NCBI GenBank assembly: GCA_038150305.1 | Contig: JAYOTG010000003.1 | Coordinates: 57,424 to 121,423 of the forward strand | DNA from: MGIIa-L3 sp038150305 | GTDB taxonomy: Archaea; Thermoplasmatota; Poseidoniia; Poseidoniales; Poseidoniaceae | Length of the DNA: 64,000 bases | Reading direction: 5' to 3' | Shown here: positions 32,520 to 41,227 of the stretch, in pieces | Position numbering within the stretch: position 1 is the stretch's first letter | Layout of the letters: every line of letters starts with the position of its first letter | Made by a program: the position numbers and the translations under genes | Notes under the pieces: generated by a model | The model's database searches: none | What the model saw: the letters and a program-made list of their open reading frames with translations, nothing else | Told to the model about the DNA's origin: nothing

Positions 32520-32523
32520 CGAG

Positions 32524-33717
32524 TCATGAGGGGCTAAGCACCAGGTCCTCCCGGTTGAATTGACGCTGAGCGTACCAGAGGGCCGTCCCGGTGTAGGCCA
32601 TGGTCGTGCTCAACCAAACGACCGTGTGGACAGGATCCACCTGATCCAGCAAGAGCTCGCGCATGGCCAACAGGACGTTGACCACGGGTACGGCGAACCA
32701 ATATGTTTCAACGCCGTCGAGGTTGATGAATTGGACCACCACGGCGGGGATGATCACCGCAAGGCTCGCAGGAGCCAGCAATGCGCCTGCTTCTTTGACG
32801 GATTTCGAACGTATGGCGAGGGCGAGTTCGCTGGCCACCACCATGACGGAATATGCGAAGATGGCCACTGCAAGCAGAACAAGCGCTCCGAGACCAACAT
32901 CGGGTGTGGACAGGAGGCTTGGTCCTGCAAGGAAGGTCAGTGCAAACATGAGGCCCCCCAACTGCAACACCACGCCGACGAGCACGATGGTGGACACCGC
33001 CGCCCACTTTCCTGCCAGCAGTTCCCAGCGTCGTGCCGGAGCGCAAAGCAAGGCCTCCATTGAACCACGTTCACGTTCACCGGCCGTCATGTCGATGGCA
33101 GGCTGGATGCCACTCGTCACCACCCAGACGGTGATGATGAGCGGGATAAACGACGAAAGCAACCAGCCCTGGACCTCGCCTTGGGATGCCAAATCCTCGG
33201 ACGTTGGATCGTAGCGGACCGGGTCCAGGGTCGTTGATGCGTTCAATCCACCTTCTGTGACCCGACGGTTTCGCTCCGACTCTTCCCATTCAGACAACGA
33301 AAGCAGTGCACGCTGTCGTGCATCGGCGCTAAGGCTCGAGGTGGACAGATGACGAAGATGGAATTCGTAGACATCACCCTCCTCGTTCCAGTGGACCACG
33401 AGGTGCAACGACCCGTTTCGAACCGATGCGTCATCCACGGTACGGTCGTCCACCGAATCTGCCAGGGTCACGACGACCGACCGATTTTCGAGGTCACGGA
33501 TCAGATCATCTGGAACGTTTTCTCCTCTGAACAAGACGTCGACCTCTGTTGCCGCCAATTCTTGAGCTTCGCCCCCAATCACGAGCGGAAGTCCGATGAA
33601 CAGAAGTGGAAACAAAAGCAACGGCACCAACACCATCGTGAGAATGGTGCGCCAATCCCTGACGAAATCAAGCAATTCGCGTTGAGCGATGGCGATGATT
33701 CGATGTCGAGCGTTCAT
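32524..33717 (-). CDS. ABC-2 type permease, NatB-like
   Basis: A 397-aa permease. The N-terminal QRELLDFVRDWRTILTMVLVP and first helix are followed by an outside domain of about 150 residues, then a cluster of five or six helices with AGERERGSMEALLCAPARRW, the conserved coupling segment of NatB-type exporters. It pairs with the ATPase gene immediately upstream (four-base overlap). The substrate may be sodium ions, as for NatAB, or small molecules. It ends just before the iterons of the next operon. Confidence 0.85.
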   Translation of the reverse strand: MNARHRIIAIAQRELLDFVRDWRTILTMVLVPLLLFPLLFIGLPLVIGGEAQELAATEVDVLFRGENVPDDLIRDLENRSVVVTLADSVDDRTVDDASVRNGSLHLVVHWNEEGDVYEFHLRHLSTSSLSADARQRALLSLSEWEESERNRRVTEGGLNASTTLDPVRYDPTSEDLASQGEVQGWLLSSFIPLIITVWVVTSGIQPAIDMTAGERERGSMEALLCAPARRWELLAGKWAAVSTIVLVGVVLQLGGLMFALTFLAGPSLLSTPDVGLGALVLLAVAIFAYSVMVVASELALAIRSKSVKEAGALLAPASLAVIIPAVVVQFINLDGVETYWFAVPVVNVLLAMRELLLDQVDPVHTVVWLSTTMAYTGTALWYAQRQFNREDLVLSPS

Positions 33718-34484
33718 GACCCGCCCTCCATACCCGCTTGGAATTCAGGAGTTGCCTCGCTGGTCAGATCGAGGTAAAGGTCCTCCAACGAATCTGTCCC
33801 GTGATCATTGAGCAAGGCATCCACGCTCCCGTCCGCCACAAGCAAGGCGTTGTGCATGACCATGACGCGTTCGCACACGCGTGCAGCCCGGAGATCGTGG
33901 GTGGACCAAACCACGCCTCGCCCGTTATCGACAAGAGAGGCAATCAATGAGCGGACCGCCCTCGCACTTGTGATGTCCAAACCCGCCGTCGGTTCATCCA
34001 GCAGGAGCAATTCAGGTTCGTGGACCAGGGCACGGATCAGTGCTGTTTTCTGGCGCATTCCACGGCTAAATCCCTCCGTTCTTCGGTCCAATGCGCCTCC
34101 GAGGCCCAATTGGACCGCCAATGCTTCGCTCCTGGTTCTTGACACATCATCCTGAATCCCAAAGATGCGTGCATGGAAGCGTATGTTTTCCCACGCCGTC
34201 AGCCGAAGATGGAGGCCTGTTGACTCGGTCATGACGCCGATTCGTTTTCTGTGCAGCGTCAAATCACCATCAGCGAATTGGGCCGTTCCGGCTGACGGAC
34301 GGTAGACGCCCGCCAACAACCTCAGCAGGGTGGTTTTCCCGGCCCCGTTCCCTCCAATGAGGGCGGTGCTGGTGCAGCGTTCAATGTCCGCCGTGACGCC
34401 ATCAACGGCGACAATGTCGCCGAAGATCTTGCTCACGCCCCTCAAGGCCACGAGAGGGGCTGAAGGGTCGTCGCTTGACGTCAT
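33714..34484 (-). CDS. ABC transporter ATPase, NatA-like
   Basis: A 256-aa ATP-binding subunit. It has Walker A GGNGAGKTTLL, signature FSRGMRQKTALIRAL, Walker B ELLLLDEPTAGLD and switch WSTHDLRAA. It is translated with its permease (four-base overlap downstream) and with methylmalonyl-CoA epimerase (four-base overlap upstream). The GMRQK form of the signature is typical of ABC-2 exporters. Confidence 0.93.
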   Translation of the reverse strand: MTSSDDPSAPLVALRGVSKIFGDIVAVDGVTADIERCTSTALIGGNGAGKTTLLRLLAGVYRPSAGTAQFADGDLTLHRKRIGVMTESTGLHLRLTAWENIRFHARIFGIQDDVSRTRSEALAVQLGLGGALDRRTEGFSRGMRQKTALIRALVHEPELLLLDEPTAGLDITSARAVRSLIASLVDNGRGVVWSTHDLRAARVCERVMVMHNALLVADGSVDALLNDHGTDSLEDLYLDLTSEATPEFQAGMEGGS

Positions 34485-34918
34485 GCGTCTTCGTCCTTTG
34501 AGGCCAATTCAACCAGGACGCCACCCGTTGACTTGGGGTGCACGAAGGCAATGCGCATTCCTCCAGCGCCCTTGCGCGGGGTTTCATCGATCATGCGCAC
34601 GCCGTTGGCCATGAGGTGTTGAATCATGCCGTCGAGGTCGCCGACGCGAAAACACACCTGTTGGACGCCCGGGCCTCGTCGTTCGAGAAATCGTCCGATT
34701 GGCGTATCAGGCCCTGTCGGTTCGAGGAGTTCGATTTTGGCAGGGGGTCGCTGAACGTCCTCATCGGTGGCAAAGAACCGTGTGGTGACGCCTTGATCAT
34801 CGACCCGTTCGTCATGTGCGCCTTGAACAAGCCCAATCAGATTCCAAAACGGGGAATCATCGACCAAACTCTCGGTTGCAATGCCGATGTGATCCAGCGT
34901 GATGGGTCCAAAGCTCAT
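34481..34918 (-). CDS. mce: Methylmalonyl-CoA epimerase
   Basis: Interconverts the two stereoisomers of methylmalonyl-CoA. The 145-aa glyoxalase-fold protein has LDHIGIATESL with a metal His, AKIELLEPTGPDTPIGRFLE, GPGVQQVCFRVGD and RIAFVHPKSTGGVLVELAS with a metal Glu. It lies 10 bases after the mutase gene, so the two steps of propionyl-CoA use are co-expressed. Its stop overlaps the NatA-like gene. Confidence 0.93.
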   Translation of the reverse strand: MSFGPITLDHIGIATESLVDDSPFWNLIGLVQGAHDERVDDQGVTTRFFATDEDVQRPPAKIELLEPTGPDTPIGRFLERRGPGVQQVCFRVGDLDGMIQHLMANGVRMIDETPRKGAGGMRIAFVHPKSTGGVLVELASKDEDA

Positions 34919-34927
34919 GCACATCCC

Positions 34928-36511
34928 TCAGAATCCGCTTGGCGGCGTGTACTCGCCGAACACCTTGCGAAGCACACCACATATTTCCCCCACCGTGGCC
35001 TCGGCTCGGACGGCCTCAAGGACCAGTGGGAAGACATTCTCCTCCGTTCCAGCGACGCGTTCGAGGTCGGCCAAGGCACGGTTGGTGCGCTCGCCGTCTC
35101 TTTGCTCTCGAACGTGGTTCAGCCTCGCTTCTTGTGCCCGTGCCAAATTGGCATCAATGGCCTGAACCGGTGGGGAGGTTGAATCGTCCATCGTGTGTAC
35201 GTTGACGCCGACGATGGAACGCTCTCCTGTTTCCAACGCACGTTGATGAGCAAAGGCAGCCTTGTGAATTTCGCGTTGCTGATACCCCGCTTCCACCGCC
35301 TTGAGCGCCCCTCCTTTCGAATCAATGCGGTCCAATTCTGCCTTGACTTCTTCAATCATGAGCGACGTCAGGCGTTCAACGTGGTACGAACCACCAAGGG
35401 GATCGACCACGTCGGCTGCACCTGATTCCTCTGCGATGATTTGTTGTGTTCGCAAAGCCACCGTAGCCGAGGCTTCTGTGGGTAGGCCTAGGGCTTCATC
35501 GTAGGAGTTCGTGTGGAGCGATTGGGTGCCGCCACAGACCGCCGCAAGGGCTTGAATCGTGACCCGGGCAATGTTGTTGAGCGGTTGTTGTGCGGTGAGG
35601 GACACGCCTGCCACTTGCGTGTGGAACCTGAGCATCGATGACTTCGGATTCTTCGGGGCGTAACGGTCCATCATCAGGTCGTGCCAAAGGACGCGTGCAG
35701 CCCTGAACTTTGCGACCTCTTCGAAGAAGTCGTTGTGGCAATTGAAGAAAAAGGAGAGGCGGGGTGCAAAGGCATCAACGTCCAGCCCACGTGAAACGGC
35801 ATCATCGACGTACTGTACAGCGTTGGCCAACGTGAACGCCAGTTCCTGAGCTGCCGTTGAACCTGCTTCGCGGATGTGGTAACCAGAGATGCTGATGGTG
35901 TTCCATCTTGGCACTTGTGCTGCGCAATACTCGAAAATGTCACTGATCAGGCGCATGCTTGGTCCTGGTGGGAAGATATAGGTCCCCCGGGCGATGTATT
36001 CCTTCAGGATGTCGTTTTGAATCGTTCCAGAGATCGCATCTGATGCAACACCTTGCTCCTCGGCCACTACGATGTACATCGCCAGGAGCACCATCGCCGG
36101 GGCGTTGATGGTCATCGACGTGGAAACCTTGTCGAGTGGGATTTGATTGAACAACTCGCGCATGTCCTCAAGCGTCGAAATCGAAACACCTACACGGCCA
36201 ACCTCGCCCATGGACAACGGATCATCTGCATCCAATCCAAGTTGGGTTGGAAGATCGAACGCCACTGAGAGCCCCTTTTGACCCCGATCGAGCAGCAAGC
36301 GGAAGCGTTCATTCGTCGCAGCTGCCGACGAGAAACCAGCGTACTGCCGCATGGTCCACCGGCGTTGGGTGTACATGGTGCGGTGAATTCCACGTGCGTA
36401 TGGGGCAACGCCAGGTTCACCGTGGCCATGGTGATCGTCAGCAACGCTCGCAGAGGTGCTGAACAATTCCAAGGGAAGGCCGCCAAGGGTGTGGCGGTCT
36501 GACTCGTCCAT
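34928..36511 (-). CDS. mcmA1: Methylmalonyl-CoA mutase, large (catalytic) subunit without B12 domain
   Basis: A 527-aa catalytic subunit that rearranges methylmalonyl-CoA to succinyl-CoA. YTQRRWTMRQYAGFSSA, GLSVAFDLPTQLGLDAD, ISGTIQNDILKEYIARGTY and GGTQSLHTNSYDEAL are diagnostic. The separate cobalamin-binding subunit is not in the window, as is usual for archaeal two-part mutases. The ATG at 36511 is forced: an in-frame stop lies just upstream. It is the first gene of the mutase-epimerase-NatA-NatB run. Confidence 0.95.
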   Translation of the reverse strand: MDESDRHTLGGLPLELFSTSASVADDHHGHGEPGVAPYARGIHRTMYTQRRWTMRQYAGFSSAAATNERFRLLLDRGQKGLSVAFDLPTQLGLDADDPLSMGEVGRVGVSISTLEDMRELFNQIPLDKVSTSMTINAPAMVLLAMYIVVAEEQGVASDAISGTIQNDILKEYIARGTYIFPPGPSMRLISDIFEYCAAQVPRWNTISISGYHIREAGSTAAQELAFTLANAVQYVDDAVSRGLDVDAFAPRLSFFFNCHNDFFEEVAKFRAARVLWHDLMMDRYAPKNPKSSMLRFHTQVAGVSLTAQQPLNNIARVTIQALAAVCGGTQSLHTNSYDEALGLPTEASATVALRTQQIIAEESGAADVVDPLGGSYHVERLTSLMIEEVKAELDRIDSKGGALKAVEAGYQQREIHKAAFAHQRALETGERSIVGVNVHTMDDSTSPPVQAIDANLARAQEARLNHVREQRDGERTNRALADLERVAGTEENVFPLVLEAVRAEATVGEICGVLRKVFGEYTPPSGF

Positions 36512-36553
36512 GGGCCATAGGGAGCCGATGCGCTCCTTGAACCCTCGTCCCTT

Positions 36554-37051
36554 TCAGTGGTGGACGCCGCCTTTGCCGTGAACGTGTCCGTGCGAAATTT
36601 CGGCCTCTTGCGCGGCACGGACTTCGACAACTTCGACGGAGAACGTGAGGCTCTTCCCTGCAAGTTGGTGGTTGAAATCAGCGGTGATTGTCTCGTCTTC
36701 GACGGCAACGATGGAGAATGGACGAGGGCCGTCAGTCATGTCAGCGACCAGTGTCATACCGACCTCGAGCGGCACCTCGGCTTCCACGGCCGCGAAGTGA
36801 GCACGTGGGAACGTGGTGACGTTGGCCTCCTCACGCGACCCATAGGCGCGTTCGGGTTCGAGGGTGAACGTTCGACGCTCGCCGACTTTGGCACCGAGCA
36901 TCTCTTCTTCGAACCCTGGAATCATTTGTCGGTGGCCAACGAGGAAGACCAAGGGGTCCCGTCCCTCGCTTGAATCGAAGACCTCGCCCGTGTCAGGGAG
37001 CGTACCGGTGTAGTGGACGGCTGCGACGGCGTTGTTCTGAATGGTGTCCAT
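36554..37051 (-). CDS. FKBP-type peptidyl-prolyl isomerase (SlyD-like) with His-rich tail
   Basis: A 165-aa isomerase and chaperone. It has VAAVHYTGTLPDTGEVFDSS, PLVFLVGHRQMIPGFEEEM and DFNHQLAGKSLTFSVEVVEV, with the inserted flap domain of SlyD between them. The tail HGHVHGKGGVHH has several histidines that could bind metal ions. The ATG at 37051 is the family start; the upstream frame does not resemble the family. It lies 42 bases upstream of the mutase gene. Confidence 0.92.
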   Translation of the reverse strand: MDTIQNNAVAAVHYTGTLPDTGEVFDSSEGRDPLVFLVGHRQMIPGFEEEMLGAKVGERRTFTLEPERAYGSREEANVTTFPRAHFAAVEAEVPLEVGMTLVADMTDGPRPFSIVAVEDETITADFNHQLAGKSLTFSVEVVEVRAAQEAEISHGHVHGKGGVHH

Positions 37052-37055
37052 GATG

Positions 37056-37922
37056 TCATCTCCTTGTTTCCATGCGGCGAATGAGCCGCTGCAATTCTGC
37101 AGCGACCGTCGGTGGAAGAATGCCTTCGGTCTCCTTTTGCTCGATGTATTCGATGGCGGCCTCAAACGAAATCCGCTCACCCTTGGCCCAGATCTGACCG
37201 AGCAAGTTCGAGCGATGTTCCTCGGCAACACCGGGGTCTGCGAGCATGTCTCGTGCAGCATATTTGTATTCCAGATACTTCTGCCTGTTCAGCTTCTTGA
37301 CCTGCTTTTGCCGGCCGCCGCCCTTCTTTTCTCTAGAGCCCTTGCGTCGCTGGCCGGTGGTTCGGCCCGCGGATTTCACGGCGATTTGTTTGAACACGTT
37401 CTGCGTGCCTGCGGACACGGATTCGTGGAACTCAGGAGCCTTCGGCTCCTCTGGCAATTCCAAGACGGCTTCCACCGTTGAGGCGGCGGCCGTGACGGTT
37501 GACGTCGCTTCAGAGATGACGACTGGCGCCTCTGCTGCTGGGGAATTTGCCCTGAGGATGGATTGTGCTGCCGCTTTGTTTTCTTGTGAAAGACGAGCAA
37601 GGCGCTCTCGCTCGGTTTCTTGCGGCTCAGTTGGGAGCGCGGGAACAGGTGTGGTGGTGGGTGTTGTGGATTCCACTTGGACGGTGCCGGTTGCTTTGTC
37701 GTTCAGTGCTTTTTGGGCCTTTGCTGCTTTCTTGAGAAGTTCGTTTTGGCCTTGGGGCTGATCACCCGTACGCGCTGCCGCGGTTCGTTGTTGTTGGGCC
37801 TCGGCATCGCGAGCACGCTTCGCGTTCTCCTCCCGACGACGCTGTCGTTCAGCACCTGCGTTTTGTGCAAATGGATTCAGCGGTTCGCGACGACGTCCAC
37901 CACGACCACCTCGACCTTGCAC
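37056..37922 (-). CDS. Hypothetical basic, partly disordered protein
   Basis: A 288-aa protein with a GTG start. The N-terminal two-thirds are low-complexity: RGGRGGRRR, an Arg/Glu/Gln region and a Thr/Pro linker. The C-terminal about 90 residues begin with a basic GQRRKGSREKKGGGRQKQVK and then look folded (YLEYKYAARDMLADPGVAEE to the end). The RGG-like start suggests RNA binding, but no family was recognised. It ends 4 bases before the FKBP start, so the two are probably in one operon. A TATA-like CTTTTTATCC (minus strand) lies about 30-40 bases upstream. Confidence 0.62.
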   Translation of the reverse strand: MQGRGGRGGRRREPLNPFAQNAGAERQRRREENAKRARDAEAQQQRTAAARTGDQPQGQNELLKKAAKAQKALNDKATGTVQVESTTPTTTPVPALPTEPQETERERLARLSQENKAAAQSILRANSPAAEAPVVISEATSTVTAAASTVEAVLELPEEPKAPEFHESVSAGTQNVFKQIAVKSAGRTTGQRRKGSREKKGGGRQKQVKKLNRQKYLEYKYAARDMLADPGVAEEHRSNLLGQIWAKGERISFEAAIEYIEQKETEGILPPTVAAELQRLIRRMETRR

Positions 37923-37978
37923 GATGCTGCCTCATCCTTTGCCCCTGACCACGGGATAAAAAGGATTGGCAGAGGAAT

Positions 37979-38986
37979 TCACCAAAGGATGGGGGTCGCG
38001 TCCGTGCGAAGGCCGGGGTCCACGGCCGACGCATGGTACGGCGTTGTCCTCCCGGACTGCAATTCAAGCCAACCAAGTTGGGCGATCATGGTGCCGTTGT
38101 CGATGCAGTACATGCGAGGGGGAGCGTGACTGCTTCCTTCGCGCTCGCCGGCCATGATGTCACACATGTCGCGGAGACGCTGATTGCAAGCGACCCCGCC
38201 GCCCAGGAGGAGCTCGTGTTTTCCAGCATGAGCCATCGCGCGTTCTGCGACTTCGACACATGCGGCGAAGGCGTGTTCTTGAAGCGACCAACAGACCGCA
38301 TCGAACGGCACACCGCGATGCACCATCGCAACGGCAGCGGTCATGAGCCCCGAGAACGCCATGTCCATGCCACGAACCGCATACGGCAGCTCAAGCCCTT
38401 CGAGGCTGGCATCGGGATTGGCCTCGAGGTAGGCCCGGGCATGCTGTTCAATGACAGGGCCACCTGGGAAGGGGTGCCCAAATTTACGGGCAAATTTGTC
38501 GAGCATGTTTCCAATGCCGATGTCGAGGGTTTCTCCGAGCACGCGATACCGGCCATCCAATCGGGTGATCACTTGGGTGTTTCCGCCCGAGACGTACAAC
38601 AGCACAGGGTCATCACAATCACATTCCCAACGCCCAATTTCGATGTGAGCCACGCAATGATTCACGCCGATGAGTGGGACATCATGTGCAGCCGCAAGCG
38701 CTCGGGCAATGCCAGCGCCCACCTGCAAACAAGGTCCCATGCCGGGTCCTTGAGAAAAAGCGACGCCGCTGAGGGTTGACAGGTCGAGACCATGGCGCTC
38801 AAGTAAAGTGTTCAGCAGGACTTGAGCAACATCGCGATGATGATCCGCGGCTTCACGGGGGTGGATTCCGCCCTCTGTGGGCCGAATGGTATCGATGGCC
38901 GCGGGAAGCGTAGTGCCATCACCCCGTACCGCTCCGAATGAAAGCGTGTGGGCCGTGGACTCAAGCCCGAGGACCCAACCGTCCAT
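37979..38986 (-). CDS. kae1: tRNA N6-adenosine threonylcarbamoyltransferase (KEOPS subunit Kae1)
   Basis: Transfers the threonylcarbamoyl group to A37 of ANN-decoding tRNAs as part of KEOPS. The 335-aa ASKHA-fold protein has VLGLESTAHT, FSQGPGMGPCLQVG, the metal motif NHCVAHIEIGR, LYVSGGNTQV and LLGGGVACNQRL. The Bud32 kinase is not fused and not next to it, unlike in many archaea. The ATG at 38986 gives the usual N-terminus. It is divergent from hutI. Confidence 0.96.
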   Translation of the reverse strand: MDGWVLGLESTAHTLSFGAVRGDGTTLPAAIDTIRPTEGGIHPREAADHHRDVAQVLLNTLLERHGLDLSTLSGVAFSQGPGMGPCLQVGAGIARALAAAHDVPLIGVNHCVAHIEIGRWECDCDDPVLLYVSGGNTQVITRLDGRYRVLGETLDIGIGNMLDKFARKFGHPFPGGPVIEQHARAYLEANPDASLEGLELPYAVRGMDMAFSGLMTAAVAMVHRGVPFDAVCWSLQEHAFAACVEVAERAMAHAGKHELLLGGGVACNQRLRDMCDIMAGEREGSSHAPPRMYCIDNGTMIAQLGWLELQSGRTTPYHASAVDPGLRTDATPILW

Positions 38987-39036
38987 GGCCCGGGGACGTG
39001 TTGATGATTCATCAACCCTCACCTTCTGGTCCGGTC

Positions 39037-40284
39037 ATGCGACTTCTGGTCACCACCACCCGAAAGCTCGTCACACATGCCAATTCTCATGAAATGATAG
39101 TACTTGATGGAGCGGACATAGTCATAGAAACCGGCGTCGTTACTTCAATTCAGCCATCAAAGGTCCATGTTCATGAATTCGATGCGGACGGAACAGCGCC
39201 TTCGCATGTACAGGTCCTGGACGTCGGGGGCAGAGCCATTGTTCCTGGACTGATTGACGCTCATACCCACCTCATCTGGGCCGGCGATCGCAGCGATGAA
39301 GTCGGGAAACGCCTGTCTGGCATGTCCTACCATGACATCGCTGCCGAAGGCGGTGGCATCGGACGAACGGTCCGCGCGACCGCCGAGGCGACGGTGGATG
39401 AACTACGGCACATTGGTATCAAGCGCGCCTCGATCGCCCGCCGTTCTGGTACAACGTACCTCGAAGCAAAGTCTGGGTACGGCCTCGATACTCAAGCTGA
39501 GTTGAACCAGATTCAAGCGGCGCATGAAACTGGAGCCATCGAAGGCTTGCCTGGAATCCATACAACATGGCTCGGCGCTCACGCCATACCAAAAGGCCAT
39601 ACAGAAGAGGAAACGGTCGAGCGGCTGCTCTCTGAGCAGCTTCCATCTGTCATACAACAAGGCTACGCCGAAAGCGTTGACGTGTTTTGTGAACCGGGAT
39701 GGTTCTCGAGTGACTCCACCGAACGGATCATGAAAGACGCGATGGCGCGTGGGCTCTCAGGTCGTCTGCACATTGACGAATTTGTCGACAGCGGCGGAGC
39801 CGCCTTAGCAGCACAACTTGGTGTTGTGACCGCTGATCACACTCTGAAATCCTCGGACGAGGGGCGACAATCGCTGGCCGACGCCGATGTCATCACGGGA
39901 TACCTTCCCGGAACGCCCCACATGCTTGGTTTGGGCATGCCGAACATCCCCGCAACACCTGGACGATTCACCATCGCTTCAGATTTCAACCCGAACTGTC
40001 CATCACTCAGCCTGCCGTTTGCCGCTTCACTTGCGGTCCACAGGGCCGGCGTTGCCCCGGAGGCCGCATTGGCTGCGGTGACCAGTACTGCAGCCATGAG
40101 TGTGCCACGATCAGATGGAGTGAAACACGGGGTGCTGGAACCAGGCGCCGCGGGTTCACTCAACGTGCTTGCCGGGGGGTCTTGGGAAGGGTGGTGCCTC
40201 GGTCCAGGCCACGATCCGTTCCAATGGACGGTGATTGACGGACACGTGACACGCCATGAAGATTCATTTCATGTTGCTCAATAA
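39037..40284 (+). CDS. hutI: Imidazolonepropionase
   Basis: Third step of histidine breakdown: imidazolone propionate to N-formimino-glutamate. The 415-aa amidohydrolase has VPGLIDAHTHLIWAGDR with the metal HxH, EAKSGYGLD, WLGAHAIPKGH, LHIDEF, TADHTL and SDFNPNCPS. The ATG at 39037 is the first that keeps the family N-terminus and clears kae1. The other hut genes are 4-17 kb away, so the pathway is scattered. Confidence 0.95.
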   Translation: MRLLVTTTRKLVTHANSHEMIVLDGADIVIETGVVTSIQPSKVHVHEFDADGTAPSHVQVLDVGGRAIVPGLIDAHTHLIWAGDRSDEVGKRLSGMSYHDIAAEGGGIGRTVRATAEATVDELRHIGIKRASIARRSGTTYLEAKSGYGLDTQAELNQIQAAHETGAIEGLPGIHTTWLGAHAIPKGHTEEETVERLLSEQLPSVIQQGYAESVDVFCEPGWFSSDSTERIMKDAMARGLSGRLHIDEFVDSGGAALAAQLGVVTADHTLKSSDEGRQSLADADVITGYLPGTPHMLGLGMPNIPATPGRFTIASDFNPNCPSLSLPFAASLAVHRAGVAPEAALAAVTSTAAMSVPRSDGVKHGVLEPGAAGSLNVLAGGSWEGWCLGPGHDPFQWTVIDGHVTRHEDSFHVAQ

Positions 40285-40310
40285 ACGATTCATGCAAGGG
40301 GCGGTGCAAC

Positions 40311-40655
40311 ATGGGCAAATCCGATATCAGCAAGGGGTGGTTTGAGACGGTGATCTGTTCAGCCCGCCGAGGTCAGGACGCCAGACTTCGTAGGGCGCTT
40401 GAAGCACGGGCATCCTTCAAGCGCAGGCAAGAGGGGTGTGTTGCATCATGGGTGTCGCGCTCGCATGACGGTCAACCGATGTTTCTGGTCCAAACATGGT
40501 ACAAAGACGAGGCCGCTTGGAGGAGGATCGCCGAACAGATGGAGAAAGCGATGGGCGAACAAGACGCATTCGAGCATCTCCTGTCTGGTCCGCCGCTGGT
40601 TGGAGCCTTCGAAGGTCCAAATGACGATTTTTCCGCACCCCCTCACGACGCATAA
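40311..40655 (+). CDS. Small ABM-like (dimeric alpha-beta barrel) protein
   Basis: A 114-aa protein 26 bases after hutI on the same strand. WFETVICSARRGQDARLRRA, EGCVASWVSRSHDGQPMFLV and TWYKDEAAWRRIAEQME follow the strand-helix pattern of antibiotic-biosynthesis-monooxygenase-like domains, including the Trp-Tyr-Asp-x-x-Ala-Trp piece. Fold assignment is tentative and no substrate can be named. Confidence 0.55.
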   Translation: MGKSDISKGWFETVICSARRGQDARLRRALEARASFKRRQEGCVASWVSRSHDGQPMFLVQTWYKDEAAWRRIAEQMEKAMGEQDAFEHLLSGPPLVGAFEGPNDDFSAPPHDA

Positions 40656-40691
40656 GTTGGATTATGCGCGATTTGCCCATGAGCTTGGGCG

Positions 40692-40853
40692 ATGAGCGTC
40701 CACCAAAAATTCAGCCTTGGCCCGCAGTGGCCCGATTTTCTTGTCATGGGCTGCTCCAAACATCAAGAATGCAGAAATTCCGACGCAAAGGAGGGGGTTG
40801 AAGCACCAAACAATCGAGTTTTTGCTCAGAACCTCTTTGAACGTCGTCCTTGA
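40692..40853 (+). CDS. Possible short ORF (53 aa), unsupported
   Basis: An ATG-to-TGA frame in the 207-base gap between the ABM-like gene and the zinc-ribbon gene. It begins MSVHQKFSLGPQWPDFLVMG and contains two cysteines. No family likeness and no clear ribosome binding site; it could be chance. Confidence 0.25.
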   Translation: MSVHQKFSLGPQWPDFLVMGCSKHQECRNSDAKEGVEAPNNRVFAQNLFERRP

Positions 40854-40862
40854 CCAAGAAAC

Positions 40863-41021
40863 ATGACCGCCGGTTCAGTCCAGGGCTTTTGCCTCAAGTG
40901 CAAAACGTACGGGGTGATCAAGGACGGCAAGGAAGTTGAGATGGCAAACGGTCGCGTCCGTTTGGCTGGGTTCTGTTCTGAAACAGGGTGCACAGGGAAG
41001 ATCTCGAAAATCATCCGCTAA
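40863..41021 (+). CDS. DUF5679-like small zinc-ribbon protein (52 aa)
   Basis: A 52-aa protein, GSVQGFCLKCKTYGVIKDGK...GFCSETGCTGKIS. Two cysteine pairs (CLKC and CSETGC) with an intervening KEVEMANGRVRLAG match the DUF5679 pattern, in which the middle reads similar to KEVTMKNGRP and one zinc is bound. Function of the family is unknown. It lies 51 bases before tRNA-Val. Confidence 0.8.
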   Translation: MTAGSVQGFCLKCKTYGVIKDGKEVEMANGRVRLAGFCSETGCTGKISKIIR

Positions 41022-41039
41022 CCCCGCATACCGATGTGG

Positions 41040-41046
41040 ATAAATA
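41040..41046 (+). promoter_or_regulatory. TATA element of tRNA-Val
   Basis: ATAAATA ends 27 bases before the first tRNA base, the standard archaeal distance. Confidence 0.65.
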
Positions 41047-41072
41047 GGCCTCCGCGGTGGCCAATACGACGA

Positions 41073-41145
41073 GGGCTCGTGGTCTAGGGGTTATGACGTC
41101 GCCTTGACATGGCGAAGATCGCCAGTTCGATTCTGGCCGAGCCCA
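41073..41145 (+). tRNA. tRNA-Val (GAC)
   Basis: A 73-nt cloverleaf. Acceptor strands GGGCTCG and CGAGCCC pair fully, with discriminator A at 41145. The anticodon stem TCGCC/GGCGA holds loop TTGACAT, giving anticodon GAC (Val). The T-arm GCCAG-TTCGATT-CTGGC is standard. CCA is not encoded: the bases after the discriminator are CCT. No intron. Confidence 0.95.
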
Positions 41146-41227
41146 CCTCGTTTCACCACCTGAGTGAAATCTCTCTATAAGTGGCCAGATAGGCAATTGC
41201 TAGAATTGGCGCCACTGTCCGCTTCAA

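Noticed and set aside
32459..32520. Iterons as a replication origin
   Set aside because: No Orc1/Cdc6 gene nearby and no ORB-like motif; the RHH regulator explains the repeats better.
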